A DNA stretch of 64,000 bases from Eoetvoesia sp035555955. GTDB lineage: Bacteria; Pseudomonadota; Gammaproteobacteria; Burkholderiales; Burkholderiaceae_B. The translations under genes were made by a program, and so were the position numbers. The notes under the pieces are model-generated. The model worked only from the letters and a program-made list of their open reading frames with translations, ran no database searches and was not told the DNA's origin. Every line of letters starts with the position of its first letter. Within the stretch, counting starts at the first letter, position 1. The stretch spans positions 1-64,000 of the forward strand of contig NZ_DATMGA010000045.1 of the NCBI RefSeq assembly GCF_035555955.1, written 5' to 3'. Positions 42,399 through 51,474 of the stretch are shown in pieces.

Positions 42399-45300
42399 TC
42401 GGCCTCCTGTATCACCAGAAAGGCGATCAACTCGAAATCGTCCAACCCGTTGATGATGTGCGTGAGCGCCGTGGTCTTTCCACCAGTGAACAGGCTGTCG
42501 AGGTCCTCTTCTTCCTTCACCTCGATCATCGAACGGATGGCCTTGTTCAACAGATCGGAATACGGCTGCATCTTGCGGCCGTCAGCGGTGGCTTTGTTGA
42601 AGCGTTGGCAGACTTCGGCAATCGGTGCCGCTTGCCCTTTGCAGCACGAGCGCACCAGGTCGAGCAGACGCTTGACCTCCGTGTGGTCGTGAACGACTTC
42701 GCCATCGCGGTCAATGTACACGAGGTAATAAGGATGCAGTCGGTTGTGCTGTGGCAGGTGGGCGGGCGGGTTCACGCCTGCGTTGCGGTTGCGCAGCGTG
42801 AAGATGACGCCGGGGGCGAGGCCGAGATCGTGGTTGGCGGGAACGACGGCGTGCAGTCCATTGGGCGACTTGTCCAGATCGCCGTGGGCCTTTACGTAGT
42901 TCAGCAAGTCCATGCGGAAATCGTTGAGGCCAAGATCGGTGATGGAGACGCCGGTTTTCAGGTCTTCCAGCTCAATGACTTCTTCTTGCAGGCGGCGCAG
43001 TTGCTCCTTGCGGTAGGACACGTCGTTGGCCTGCGCGGAGATGACGTTGTCGTCGCCGGTGGCGGTGACATCCACGATCATCATCCGGTTTTCGACACGT
43101 TCCTTGAGGTTGATGTATTCGTCCAGCGAGATGTCCGGCCAGTAGTTCACCAACTGGATGCTGGTGTTGGGTGAGCCAATGCGATCCACGCGCCCGAAGC
43201 GCTGGATGATGCGTACCGGGTTCCAGTGGATGTCGTAGTTGATGAGGTAGTCGCAGTCCTGAAGGTTCTGACCTTCGGAGATGCAGTCCGTGCCGATGAG
43301 CACGTCGATTTCGGCTGGCTCATTCGGCAGAACGACGGCCTTCTCTTTCGAACGAGGAGAGAAAAGCGTCAGCAGTTCCTGGAAGTCATACGCTTTGGGC
43401 AAGGTGGACTTGGGGCGATCGCTTCCTGTCACCTTGCCGGTATGCAGTTGCAGGGCCTGCAATGCGGGTGCCAGATTGGCGTGCAGATAGTCGGCGGTAT
43501 CGGCGAAGGCGGTGAAGATCAGGATCTTCTTGTTGCCGGGGTTAATGGGGTTGGTGATCTTGCCCAGCACATGCCCCTTGAGATGCTGGAGCTTGGCATC
43601 GTCCTCGGGCGTGATCCTCGCCATCGAGGTCAGCAGCACTTCGATGTGGGCGAGATCGGCTTTCAGGTCGTGTTCCCACGAGGGCAAGTCCATATCGGAC
43701 AGGCTGATCTTGAGCTTGCCACCGGTGTCGCTGCCTTGTTCGAGTTCATCGAGCAGGTCGTCTTCTTCGGCATCAAGGTCTTCCAGCACGCCGGTCATGT
43801 CATCCACGCTGGCCGCGCTGCCGGTCTGTTTGAAGGCCGCGATCTGCGCCAGCGTGTTCTGGTGGTTGGCTTGCAGCGATTGCAGCGTCAGCCTGAAGGA
43901 CTGGACGGAGCTTTCCAGCCGCTTGAGCAGGTTGACCGTCATCAAGCGTTGCAGGCCGCTTTCCCGGCCTTCCAGGCTCAGGTTGCCCTTCTCGTCACCA
44001 GACTGTTCATTGAAACGCTCAATGTATTGCTGGCGCTTGCTGGCGAGGATGTATTTGGCGGGTGCGTACACCGCCAGCAGGAGCTGGGTCAGTTGCTCGA
44101 AAATCTCGTTGAAACCCATCACGTCATCGCGCGTCGTCAGCGCGCAATGGAACGACAAGGGCTTGCGGCGCTCAGGAAAATGGCCAATGTCCTTGGTGTC
44201 GTAGAAGGTCTGGATATGCCTGCGCGAGCGCGCGATGGTGACGCTGTCGAGCAGCTCGAAGAAGTCGAAGTCCAGCGCATCCAGAATGGCGCGTGGCGTG
44301 CGTTGCTCCGGCGGCAGCTTCGACCAGGCATTGAATGCTTTCTGCGCGTTGCGGAAGACCTCTTCCACCGATTTGCTGGTGCGCAGCTTCTTGTTGAGAT
44401 TTTCCGAGTCGCCTTCATAGGCGAGCGCGAGCTGGTTCCTCAGATCCGTGAAGCGGTTGTTGACCGGCGTGGCAGAGAGCATCAATACCTTGGTCTTCAC
44501 GCCTTCACGAATGACCTTGTTCATCAGCTTCTGGTAGCGGGTTTCCTTGTCCTTGTAGGCGTCGTTGTTGCGGAAATTGTGCGATTCGTCGATGACGACG
44601 AGGTCATAGTTGCCCCAGTTGATGCGGTTGAGCGGCGTGCCGAACGATTCGCCGCTGGTACGGCTCAGGTCAGTGTGGGCCAGAACGTCGTAGCCGAAGC
44701 GATCCTTGGCGAAAGGGTTGGTCTTGAGGTTGCGGTTGTAGTTGAGCCAGTTGTCGGCCAGCTTCTTGGGGCACAACACCAGGACGGACTTGTTGCGCAG
44801 CTCGTAATACTTGACCACGGCCAGCGCGGTGAAGGTCTTGCCAAGGCCGACGCTGTCGGCAAGGATGCAGCCGCTGTAGGTCTCCAGCTTGTTGATGATG
44901 CCGGTGGCCGCGTCCTTCTGGTAGTTGAAGAGCTTGTTCCAGATCAGCGTGTCCTGATAGCCGGTGCGGTCGTTGGGCAGGACGTCTTCGTCGATGTCGC
45001 CCAAGAACTCATTGAAGATGTTGTAGAGCACCAGGAAATAGATGCTCTCGGGCGCGTTTTCCTGATAAACCGAGGCGATGTGGTCGCAGATTTGGGCCGT
45101 GACGTCTTCCAGTTTTTCCGGGTCGTTCCAGATTTGATCGAACAGGCTCAGGTAGGTGGCCGTAAAACTGGGTTCGTCCATCTTGTTGACCAAGTTGGAC
45201 ACGGCATTGCCCTGTTGGTAGCCCAGATCGACGGCGGTAAAGCCGTGTAGCGGCATATAGGCAGTGTCGGTACTGCCCGACTGCACGCAGGCGAACTGCT

Positions 45301-45682
45301 GCATGGGAGCTTTGCTGCGATTGCTTCTGAATTTGGCCTTACGTCGTAGCCAGTCGGCGCATTCCCGGGCAACCGCCCTTTGGGTGAGTTGGTTGCGCAA
45401 TTGGATTTCGAACTCGCTACCGTACAGGTTACGCTCCCGCTCCAGCTTGGGGATGTGGAACTCGCGGCGTTCCTTGCGGATCTTGTCTGTGACTTCGTCG
45501 GCCACAAAGGTGGGAGAGGTGAAGATGAAGTCCAGTTCATCGATCTTTTCCAGTTCGGACTTCAAGGCCTCGTAGGCATACATTGAAAAGCACGAGGCTG
45601 CAATCTTCAGGCGCGCGCCGGTCCTGAGAGTCTGCTTAAGATCGTCGCCTAGCAAGCGGCTGATGTTGTCGATCAGTTCCAT
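42395..45682 (-). CDS. SNF2-type helicase with PLD-like N-terminal domain
   Basis: The 1095-residue product has an N-terminal domain (about 1-190) with the LKIAASCFSMYAYEAL and DFIFTSPTF strands of a phospholipase D-like fold, though I see no HKD motif. The helicase core has Walker A ADSVGLGKT (275-283), DESH (365-368), SATPVNNR, and the C-terminal lobe with GTDCISEGQNLQ and IQRFGRVDRIGS. The whole resembles COG0553/RapA-like proteins found in defence loci, including DISARM DrmD. The ATG at 45682 has GGGGAG six bases upstream; the open frame starts 60 bp earlier inside the Fic gene. It lies 10 bp after Fic. Confidence 0.88.
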   Translation of the reverse strand: MELIDNISRLLGDDLKQTLRTGARLKIAASCFSMYAYEALKSELEKIDELDFIFTSPTFVADEVTDKIRKERREFHIPKLERERNLYGSEFEIQLRNQLTQRAVARECADWLRRKAKFRSNRSKAPMQQFACVQSGSTDTAYMPLHGFTAVDLGYQQGNAVSNLVNKMDEPSFTATYLSLFDQIWNDPEKLEDVTAQICDHIASVYQENAPESIYFLVLYNIFNEFLGDIDEDVLPNDRTGYQDTLIWNKLFNYQKDAATGIINKLETYSGCILADSVGLGKTFTALAVVKYYELRNKSVLVLCPKKLADNWLNYNRNLKTNPFAKDRFGYDVLAHTDLSRTSGESFGTPLNRINWGNYDLVVIDESHNFRNNDAYKDKETRYQKLMNKVIREGVKTKVLMLSATPVNNRFTDLRNQLALAYEGDSENLNKKLRTSKSVEEVFRNAQKAFNAWSKLPPEQRTPRAILDALDFDFFELLDSVTIARSRRHIQTFYDTKDIGHFPERRKPLSFHCALTTRDDVMGFNEIFEQLTQLLLAVYAPAKYILASKRQQYIERFNEQSGDEKGNLSLEGRESGLQRLMTVNLLKRLESSVQSFRLTLQSLQANHQNTLAQIAAFKQTGSAASVDDMTGVLEDLDAEEDDLLDELEQGSDTGGKLKISLSDMDLPSWEHDLKADLAHIEVLLTSMARITPEDDAKLQHLKGHVLGKITNPINPGNKKILIFTAFADTADYLHANLAPALQALQLHTGKVTGSDRPKSTLPKAYDFQELLTLFSPRSKEKAVVLPNEPAEIDVLIGTDCISEGQNLQDCDYLINYDIHWNPVRIIQRFGRVDRIGSPNTSIQLVNYWPDISLDEYINLKERVENRMMIVDVTATGDDNVISAQANDVSYRKEQLRRLQEEVIELEDLKTGVSITDLGLNDFRMDLLNYVKAHGDLDKSPNGLHAVVPANHDLGLAPGVIFTLRNRNAGVNPPAHLPQHNRLHPYYLVYIDRDGEVVHDHTEVKRLLDLVRSCCKGQAAPIAEVCQRFNKATADGRKMQPYSDLLNKAIRSMIEVKEEEDLDSLFTGGKTTALTHIINGLDDFELIAFLVIQEAE

Positions 45683-45692
45683 CGTGCTCCCC

Positions 45693-46739
45693 TTACGCTC
45701 GCTTGATCCATTTCGCCCCACGCCCTTTGCCAGTAGACTCAATCAACCCTTCTGACTTAAGTGCCCGCAACACCTGCCGTACCATGTCCCGACTCACTCC
45801 CGGGCAAGCCGCCTCAACCTCCGAAATCGAAAATGGTAAAGTGCGCCCCAGGACGTCCGCCCGCACGCGGTCGCCCTTGCTGCCACGCCCCCGCTCGATG
45901 GTGCCAACACGCTTCTCGAACTCCCGGTAAGCCCGGAGCAAGGCACCCCAGAAGTAGTCCAGCCAGGGTTTGACGTCATGTTGCCCCTGATGCCATCCCT
46001 GCGAACTGGCTTCCAACGTCTCGTAATAGCCTTCCTTAGTGCTCTCAAAGATGCGCTCCAGGCTGATGTAACGGCCTACGGCATAGTCGAAGCGATAAAG
46101 CATCAATAAGGTCAACAAGCGGGACATACGCCCGTTGCCATCCGGAAAAGGATGAATACACAGAAAGTCGAGCATCGCCAGCGGCACCAGCACCAGCGGA
46201 TCGGCCAAATGCTGATCCAGTGAGGTGGCGTAATAGCGGCTCAGATCGGCCATGGCCATCGGCGTCAGATGCGCAGCAACCGGCTGGAAACGCAGCCGTG
46301 AAGCGCCGTCTGAATAGCGTTCGATGATGTCATTATTGGCGGCCTTCCAGCGCCCGCCACCCTGCGGCATGTAGTGGTAAAGCAAGGCATGCAATTGCTG
46401 CACCACACCTTCGTTGAAAGCCATGTTCTCAGCCGATTCGTGAATCAGCGCCAGGGCATCGCGATAACCGGCAATTTCCTGTTCAGAGCGGCTCTTGGGC
46501 GCCACGTTGCGGATCACCAGTGACTTCAACCGCGAGGGAGCGACGACAACGCCTTCTAGCCGGTTAGAAGACTCAGTGGACTCAACCACGGCAATCTGAC
46601 GCAGTCCTTTGAGAGCTTCCGGCGACTGCGTAGTATAAAGCTGTTGCTTGCCCTGGTACTCGCCCAATAACCGCAACGAGGCTGCTTGGGTGCCATCGAA
46701 GCGAAGCGCTGCGAGGTACTCGGGTGTGAGCGAATGCAT
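45693..46739 (-). CDS. Fic family protein with C-terminal winged helix
   Basis: The 348-residue product has the complete Fic motif HPFPDGNGRMSR (196-207) for AMP transfer to hydroxyl side chains. An inhibitory SxxxEG motif (Ser58 to Gly63, in SSNRLEG) lies N-terminal to it, so it is a class II, auto-inhibited Fic. The last 70 residues look like a winged helix (SISEVEAACPGVSRDMVRQVL). It is the first gene of the island operon, with repeats just upstream, so it may act as regulator as well as enzyme. The start gives the common 'Fic_N plus Fic' layout. Confidence 0.9.
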   Translation of the reverse strand: MHSLTPEYLAALRFDGTQAASLRLLGEYQGKQQLYTTQSPEALKGLRQIAVVESTESSNRLEGVVVAPSRLKSLVIRNVAPKSRSEQEIAGYRDALALIHESAENMAFNEGVVQQLHALLYHYMPQGGGRWKAANNDIIERYSDGASRLRFQPVAAHLTPMAMADLSRYYATSLDQHLADPLVLVPLAMLDFLCIHPFPDGNGRMSRLLTLLMLYRFDYAVGRYISLERIFESTKEGYYETLEASSQGWHQGQHDVKPWLDYFWGALLRAYREFEKRVGTIERGRGSKGDRVRADVLGRTLPFSISEVEAACPGVSRDMVRQVLRALKSEGLIESTGKGRGAKWIKRA

Positions 46740-46761
46740 TGAAATGTAAGCTCGGCCTGTG

Positions 46762-46840
46762 TAAATGGGGTAATCATAGCCTTTAAATGGGGTATTGTCT
46801 CGAAAAGTACCTCATTACTACTATTTCATCACCCCATTTT
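46762..46840 (-). promoter_or_regulatory. Three-copy repeat upstream of the Fic gene (operator-like)
   Basis: TAAATGGGGTA occurs at 46762-46772 and again at 46784-46794, exactly 22 bp apart (about two helical turns). An inverted copy ACCCCATTTT occurs at 46831-46840. The closest copy is 23 bp from the Fic start. This arrangement suggests binding sites for an operon regulator, possibly the winged helix of the Fic protein itself. Confidence 0.6.
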
Positions 46841-46909
46841 CTGAGCGTAGGTCGGCCTGCGCAAGGCCTGCTCAATCCAACGCGCCCCGCTCCGATATCC
46901 ACCCATCCA

Positions 46910-48001
46910 TCACACGTTGAATAAAAAATTCAACACGTCCCCGTCCTTCACCACATACTCCTTGCCCTCAGCCCGCATCTTGCCGGCTTCCTTGGCGCCC
47001 TGCTCGCCCTTGCAGGCGATGAAGTCGTCGAAGCCTATGGTCTGCGCGCGGATGAAGCCGCGCTCGAAGTCGGTGTGGATGACGCCGGCGGCCTTGGGGG
47101 CCGTGTCGCCGATGTGGATGGTCCAGGCGCGGACTTCTTTGACGCCGGCCGTGAAGTAGGTTTGCAGGCCCAGCAGCGTGTAGGCGGCGCGGATCACGCG
47201 GTTCAGGCCGGGCTCGTCCATGCCCATGTCGGCCAGGAACACGCTTTTGTCTTCGTCGTCCAGCTCGGCGATTTCAGCCTCGACCGCGGCGCATACCGCC
47301 ACGACGGGCGAGTTCTCGGCCTGCGCATAGTTCTGCACGGCTTCCAGATGCGGGTTGTTGCTGAAGCCGTCTTCCTTCACGTTGGCCACGTACATGCAGC
47401 GCTTGGCGGTGATGAAGCAGAACTGCTTGATGAGGGCGAGCTCGTCGTCGTCCAGGCCCAGCGAACGGATGGGGCGGGCCTCGTTCAGGACGGGAATGAT
47501 TTTTTCCAGCACGGCCACGAGCTTGATGGCCTCCTTGTCGCCCGCGCGCGCCGTCTTCTGGTTGCGCTGCAGGGCCTTATCGGCCGAGGCCAGGTCGGCC
47601 AGCGCCAGCTCGGTGTTGATGACTTCGATATCCGAGATGGGGTCGATGCGGCCCGCAACGTGAATGACGTTGTCGTCCTCGAAGCAGCGCACCACATGCA
47701 CGATGGCATCGGTTTCGCGGATATTGGCCAGGAACTGGTTGCCCAGCCCCTCGCCCTTGGAGGCGCCCGCCACCAGGCCGGCGATGTCGACGAACTCGAC
47801 CACGGCCGGCAGGATGCGCTCGGGCTTGGCGATTTCGGCCAGGGCGGCCAGGCGCTGGTCGGGCACTTCGACCACGCCCACATTGGGCTCGATCGTGCAG
47901 AAGGGGTAGTTTTCCGCCGCAATGCCCGCCTTGGTCAACGCATTGAATAGAGTAGATTTTCCTACGTTGGGCAGGCCAACGATGCCGCATTGCAGAGCCA
48001 T
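46910..48001 (-). CDS. ychF: Ribosome-binding ATPase YchF (OLA1-like)
   Basis: Conserved Obg-related P-loop protein that binds ribosomes and prefers ATP. The 363-residue product has GLPNVGKST (9-17), DIAGLV as G3, and ANVKE in place of the NKxD G4 motif, the change that explains ATP preference. A TGS domain follows with GVIHTDFERGFIRAQ near the C-terminus. It lies 68 bp upstream of the pth/CPBP pair in reading direction and marks the right edge of the island. Confidence 0.96.
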   Translation of the reverse strand: MALQCGIVGLPNVGKSTLFNALTKAGIAAENYPFCTIEPNVGVVEVPDQRLAALAEIAKPERILPAVVEFVDIAGLVAGASKGEGLGNQFLANIRETDAIVHVVRCFEDDNVIHVAGRIDPISDIEVINTELALADLASADKALQRNQKTARAGDKEAIKLVAVLEKIIPVLNEARPIRSLGLDDDELALIKQFCFITAKRCMYVANVKEDGFSNNPHLEAVQNYAQAENSPVVAVCAAVEAEIAELDDEDKSVFLADMGMDEPGLNRVIRAAYTLLGLQTYFTAGVKEVRAWTIHIGDTAPKAAGVIHTDFERGFIRAQTIGFDDFIACKGEQGAKEAGKMRAEGKEYVVKDGDVLNFLFNV

Positions 48002-48068
48002 GAATATCCTGTTTTCTTAATTGAAGCTGTAATTTGCAGCCATTTTACCGTGCCGGGGCAGGCATCAT

Positions 48069-48848
48069 TCAAGCCGCCAGCTGCGGCACCGTGTGCAGCA
48101 CGATCCACACGATCAGCAACGGGCCGCTGTTGAACAAGCCATGCAGCAGCATGGAAGCGCCGATTCCCCGGCGCACGCGCATCCAGCCCAGCGCCAGCCC
48201 GGTCAGCCACTGCGGCAGCACCAGCAAAGGCATCAACCAGTAGGGGGTGTCGTGCAGCGAAAAATTATGCAGATGTATTGCCGCGAAAAGCAGGCACGAC
48301 ACATGGAACACCCACGGAAACCAGGCCTGGTAGGCGCGGCGTTGGCGCCAGGACAATTGGCGAACAGCCCTGTCCAGCGAGAATGGGCGGCTCTCTATGC
48401 GCCAGCACAGCAGCACAATGGCCGCGACCAGCACCATCGTGCTCCATCTTGACCCCGCGAGCATGGCCACCACGGCCACGGGAAGCAGCCACAACGCCCG
48501 GCCGGGCCGGCGCAAGCCGTAGCGAAAGACCAGCTCTTCCACGACGGGCGCCCACAGTACCGCCTGCAGCCACGGAATATTGCCGAGGTCCAGCCGGTGC
48601 TGGGCTCCTCCCGCGCCTGCCGCCATGAAGGCGATGGGTCCCAGGAACACCATGTTCACGAACCAAAGAAACGCGGCCCATTGCAGCATCTGGCGCCAGG
48701 ACACGACAGGCAGCCAGTCGGCCTGCCAGCTATTGCACGCCGCGCAGCGGCCCGGCGCTCTGGGCGCCAGGCGCGGCCGCGCCAGAAAGCGCGCGAACAG
48801 CCGGAACTCGTCGCGAAACCGGCCGCCGGCGGGATCGGCCTTAAGCAC
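48069..48848 (-). CDS. CPBP family intramembrane metalloprotease
   Basis: The 259-residue product has about six membrane segments and the three conserved motifs of the CPBP (Abi/CAAX-protease) family: EELVFRYGL (EExxxR), FAAIHLHN (FxxxH) and HGLFNSG (HxxxN). These residues form the metal/glutamate site. The natural substrate is unknown. The start overlaps the pth stop by 8 bp. The N-terminal 60 residues are basic with a CAAC segment of unclear meaning. Confidence 0.85.
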   Translation of the reverse strand: MLKADPAGGRFRDEFRLFARFLARPRLAPRAPGRCAACNSWQADWLPVVSWRQMLQWAAFLWFVNMVFLGPIAFMAAGAGGAQHRLDLGNIPWLQAVLWAPVVEELVFRYGLRRPGRALWLLPVAVVAMLAGSRWSTMVLVAAIVLLCWRIESRPFSLDRAVRQLSWRQRRAYQAWFPWVFHVSCLLFAAIHLHNFSLHDTPYWLMPLLVLPQWLTGLALGWMRVRRGIGASMLLHGLFNSGPLLIVWIVLHTVPQLAA

Positions 48849-49437
48849 TGTTTCCTTCGTGCAACTGATGCATCGCTTTGGTGAAATCGCCTTTCAGCAT
48901 CAGCGGAACCACGGCCCGACAGCGGTCGATCACCCCTTCAATGGCCTGGAGCTCTTCGCGCTTGGGCGGGTTGAGCACGAACCCCACCACCTGCTGCGCC
49001 AGCCCCAGCGACCGGGGATGGCCGATGCCGATGCGCAGGCGCCAGAAGTTCGGGCTGGAAAAAGCCGACTGGATATCGCGCAGGCCATTGTGCCCGGCGT
49101 GCCCGCCGCCCTGCTTCATCTTGACCTGCCCCGGCAGCAGATCCAGCTCGTCGTGCAGCACCAGTACCTCTTCGGGCGCCAGCTTGTAGAAGCGCATGAG
49201 CGCGCCGGCCGCCTGGCCCGAACGGTTCATGAACGTGGTGGGCTTGGCCAGCACCACGGGTTCGCCTTCGAAGCGCCCCTTGGCCACCCAGGCGGAAAAA
49301 CCTTTTTCCAGACTGAAGCCGGCCTTGAAATCGTCGGCCAGATGGTCTGCCAGCCAGAAGCCCGCATTATGGCGCGTGGTTTCGTACTCGGGGCCGGGGT
49401 TGCCCAGCCCGATGATCAGGCGGATAGGAGGCTTCAT
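48841..49437 (-). CDS. pth: Peptidyl-tRNA hydrolase
   Basis: Releases peptides from prematurely dropped peptidyl-tRNA. The 198-residue product has the family motifs LIIGLGNPGPEYETTRHNAG near residues 8-26 with the catalytic His, KPTTFMNRSG, and the LPPGQVKMKQGGGHAGHNGLRDI-like stretch (first part LLPGQVKMKQGGGHAGHNG). It follows rplY, as in most betaproteobacteria, and overlaps the CPBP gene by 8 bp. Confidence 0.96.
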   Translation of the reverse strand: MKPPIRLIIGLGNPGPEYETTRHNAGFWLADHLADDFKAGFSLEKGFSAWVAKGRFEGEPVVLAKPTTFMNRSGQAAGALMRFYKLAPEEVLVLHDELDLLPGQVKMKQGGGHAGHNGLRDIQSAFSSPNFWRLRIGIGHPRSLGLAQQVVGFVLNPPKREELQAIEGVIDRCRAVVPLMLKGDFTKAMHQLHEGNSA

Positions 49438-49514
49438 AGGTCGCTATAAAATATGACGGTGTCCGGATCGATGCCGGCGGCATGCCGGACCGGATGGTGG
49501 ACATGGTAAAACAA

Positions 49515-49544
49515 AACCCCTGATGGCAGCCGCCAGCAGGGGTT
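49515..49544 (-). terminator. Rho-independent terminator after rplY
   Basis: An 8-bp stem (AACCCCTG / CAGGGGTT) with a 14-nt loop is followed on the minus strand by TTTTGTTTTA, as expected of a terminator for the prs-rplY direction. Confidence 0.8.
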
Positions 49545-49601
49545 CTTGCCCTGCCCCGCCGTCGGTCAGGACAGCGCGGGCACAGCCACGAAACACGATG
49601 A

Positions 49602-50222
49602 TTATTCGGCTTCGGGAGCGGCAGGCGCTTCAGGGGCCGCTTCGTCGTCGCCAGCACCGCCGGCCTTGACGGGAGCAGTAGCCAATGCGGGGTTGCCGTC
49701 GCCGCCGTGGGCTGCGAAGGTCACGCCCTTGGGCAGGGAAACCTGATCCAGGTGGAACGTGGCGCCCGCTTCAAGCGTGCCCAGGTCGACCGTGATGGAG
49801 GCAGGCAGATCCGCCGGCAGGCAGGAGATTTCGAGCTCGGTCAGCAGGTGGCTGATGATGGACTTGCCAACCTTCACCGCGGGCGAGTTTTCGCCGTTGA
49901 TGAAATGCAGCGGCACCTTGGTGGTGATGGCATGCGTTGCATCGACACGCTGGAAATCGACGTGCAGGACTTGCTGCTTGTAGGGGTGCCATTGAACCGA
50001 ACGCAACAGGACCTGTTCGGTCTTGCCTTCGAGCTCCATGCCCAGGATGGACGCGTGGAATTCTTCCTTGCGCAGGGCGTGGTAGATTTCGTTGTGATCG
50101 AGTTCGATGTTCAGCGGCTGTGCCTTGCCGCCGTAGACGATGGCGGGGACACGACCAGCGCGGCGCAGGCGGCGGCTCGCACTCGTACCCTGAACGCTAC
50201 GCAAAGTGGCATTGAATTTCAT
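49602..50222 (-). CDS. rplY: 50S ribosomal protein L25 (Ctc type)
   Basis: Binds 5S rRNA. The 206-residue product is the long Ctc form with an N-terminal L25 domain (MKFNATLRSVQGTSASRRLR, then AGRVPAIVYGG) and a C-terminal beta domain. An acidic Ala/Glu/Pro tail follows. The ATG at 50222 is preceded by an AGCTT-type stretch and gives the standard start. It follows prs by 109 bp. Confidence 0.95.
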   Translation of the reverse strand: MKFNATLRSVQGTSASRRLRRAGRVPAIVYGGKAQPLNIELDHNEIYHALRKEEFHASILGMELEGKTEQVLLRSVQWHPYKQQVLHVDFQRVDATHAITTKVPLHFINGENSPAVKVGKSIISHLLTELEISCLPADLPASITVDLGTLEAGATFHLDQVSLPKGVTFAAHGGDGNPALATAPVKAGGAGDDEAAPEAPAAPEAE

Positions 50223-50331
50223 GGAAAAGCTCCAAAAACAATGGGCATGAAAGCCCTGTGGTAAACCGCGGCGCTCATGCGCCGCGCTGTATCGCTGCCT
50301 GCCGCGACCAGCAGGCAACGGAAAACGGATT

Positions 50332-51282
50332 TTAATCGACGAACAACGAACTGACCGATTCGGCGTTGGAAATGCGCAGCATGGTTTCGCCCAGCAGCGA
50401 CGCGCACGACAACTGGCGGATCTTGCCGCAGCCGCGCGACTCGTCGGACAAGGGAATGGTGTCGGTGACAACCAGCTCGTCGAGGTCGGATTCGGAGATG
50501 CGCTGCACCGCGCCGCCCGACAGGACGGCATGGGTACAGTAGGCGTAAACGCCCAGGGCGCCGCGTTCTTTCAGGGCCTGGGCCGCCTTGCACAACGTGC
50601 CGGCCGTATCGACCATATCGTCCATGATGATGCAGGTGCGGCCGTCGATTTCGCCGATGATGTTCATGACTTCGGACACGTTGGCCCGCGGACGGCGCTT
50701 GTCGATGATGGCCAGGTCGGCCTCGAGCTGCTTGGCCAGCGCCCGGGCGCGCACCACGCCGCCGATGTCGGGCGACACCACCACGACGTTCTGGTAGTTG
50801 CGGCGCCAGATATCGCCCAGCAGCACCGGACTTGCGTAGACGTTGTCGACGGGAATGTCGAAAAAGCCCTGGATTTGGTCGGCATGCAGGTCCATGGTCA
50901 TGACGCGGTCGACGCCGGCGACCTGCAGCATGTTGGCCACGACCTTAGCCGAAATGGCCACGCGCGCCGAGCGCGGGCGGCGGTCCTGGCGGGCATAGCC
51001 GAAATAAGGCATGGCGGCGGTGATGCGGCCCGCCGAAGCGCGGCGCAAGGCATCGACCATGACCATGACTTCCATGAGGTTGTCGTTGGTCGGCGCGCAA
51101 GTGGGCTGCAGCACGAAAACGTCTTTGCCGCGAACGTTCTCGTTGATTTCGACCATGACCTCGCCATCGGAGAAACGGCCCACGGTCATTTTGCCCAACG
51201 ACATATCCAGGTGATTGACAACATCGACCGCCAGGCGAGGATTGGCGGTGCCGGTAAAAATCATGAATCTGTCGTTGGTCAT
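50332..51282 (-). CDS. prs: Ribose-phosphate pyrophosphokinase
   Basis: Makes PRPP from ribose 5-phosphate and ATP for nucleotide, His and Trp synthesis. The 316-residue product has the ATP-binding PYFGYARQDRRPRSARV, the DLHADQIQGFF segment, the KRRPRANVSEVMNIIG flexible loop, and the PRPP-binding DDMVDTAGTL. The ATG at 51282 gives the family start. It is preceded by tRNA-Gln and ispE on the same strand, a classic arrangement. Confidence 0.97.
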   Translation of the reverse strand: MTNDRFMIFTGTANPRLAVDVVNHLDMSLGKMTVGRFSDGEVMVEINENVRGKDVFVLQPTCAPTNDNLMEVMVMVDALRRASAGRITAAMPYFGYARQDRRPRSARVAISAKVVANMLQVAGVDRVMTMDLHADQIQGFFDIPVDNVYASPVLLGDIWRRNYQNVVVVSPDIGGVVRARALAKQLEADLAIIDKRRPRANVSEVMNIIGEIDGRTCIIMDDMVDTAGTLCKAAQALKERGALGVYAYCTHAVLSGGAVQRISESDLDELVVTDTIPLSDESRGCGKIRQLSCASLLGETMLRISNAESVSSLFVD

Positions 51283-51396
51283 GATGGAAGGTATATGTTC
51301 CGAGTCGTTAAACGACAAAGCTGTTGACCAGCACACCCGTTCGGGGCCGACTCAACAGCTCGTTTAACTGCAAAGCCTGGGATAGGCTTAGAAAGT

Positions 51397-51473
51397 TGGC
51401 TGGGGAAGAAGGATTCGAACCTTCGCATGCTGGAATCAAAATCCAGTGCCTTAACCAGCTTGGCGATTCCCCA
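51397..51473 (-). tRNA. tRNA-Gln (anticodon UUG)
   Basis: The 77-nt element folds as a cloverleaf: acceptor stem TGGGGAA / TTCCCCA with encoded 3' CCA, anticodon stem CTGGA / TCCAG, loop TTTTGAT giving anticodon TTG, and a T arm with GGTTCGAATCC. It begins 1 nt after the ispE stop and precedes prs. Confidence 0.96.
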
Positions 51474-51474
51474 A

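Noticed and set aside
51397..51473. tRNA-Gln as integration site of the defence island
   Set aside because: It is about 4.5 kb away from the island with conserved core genes in between, and no repeat of its 3' end was noticed at the island edges.
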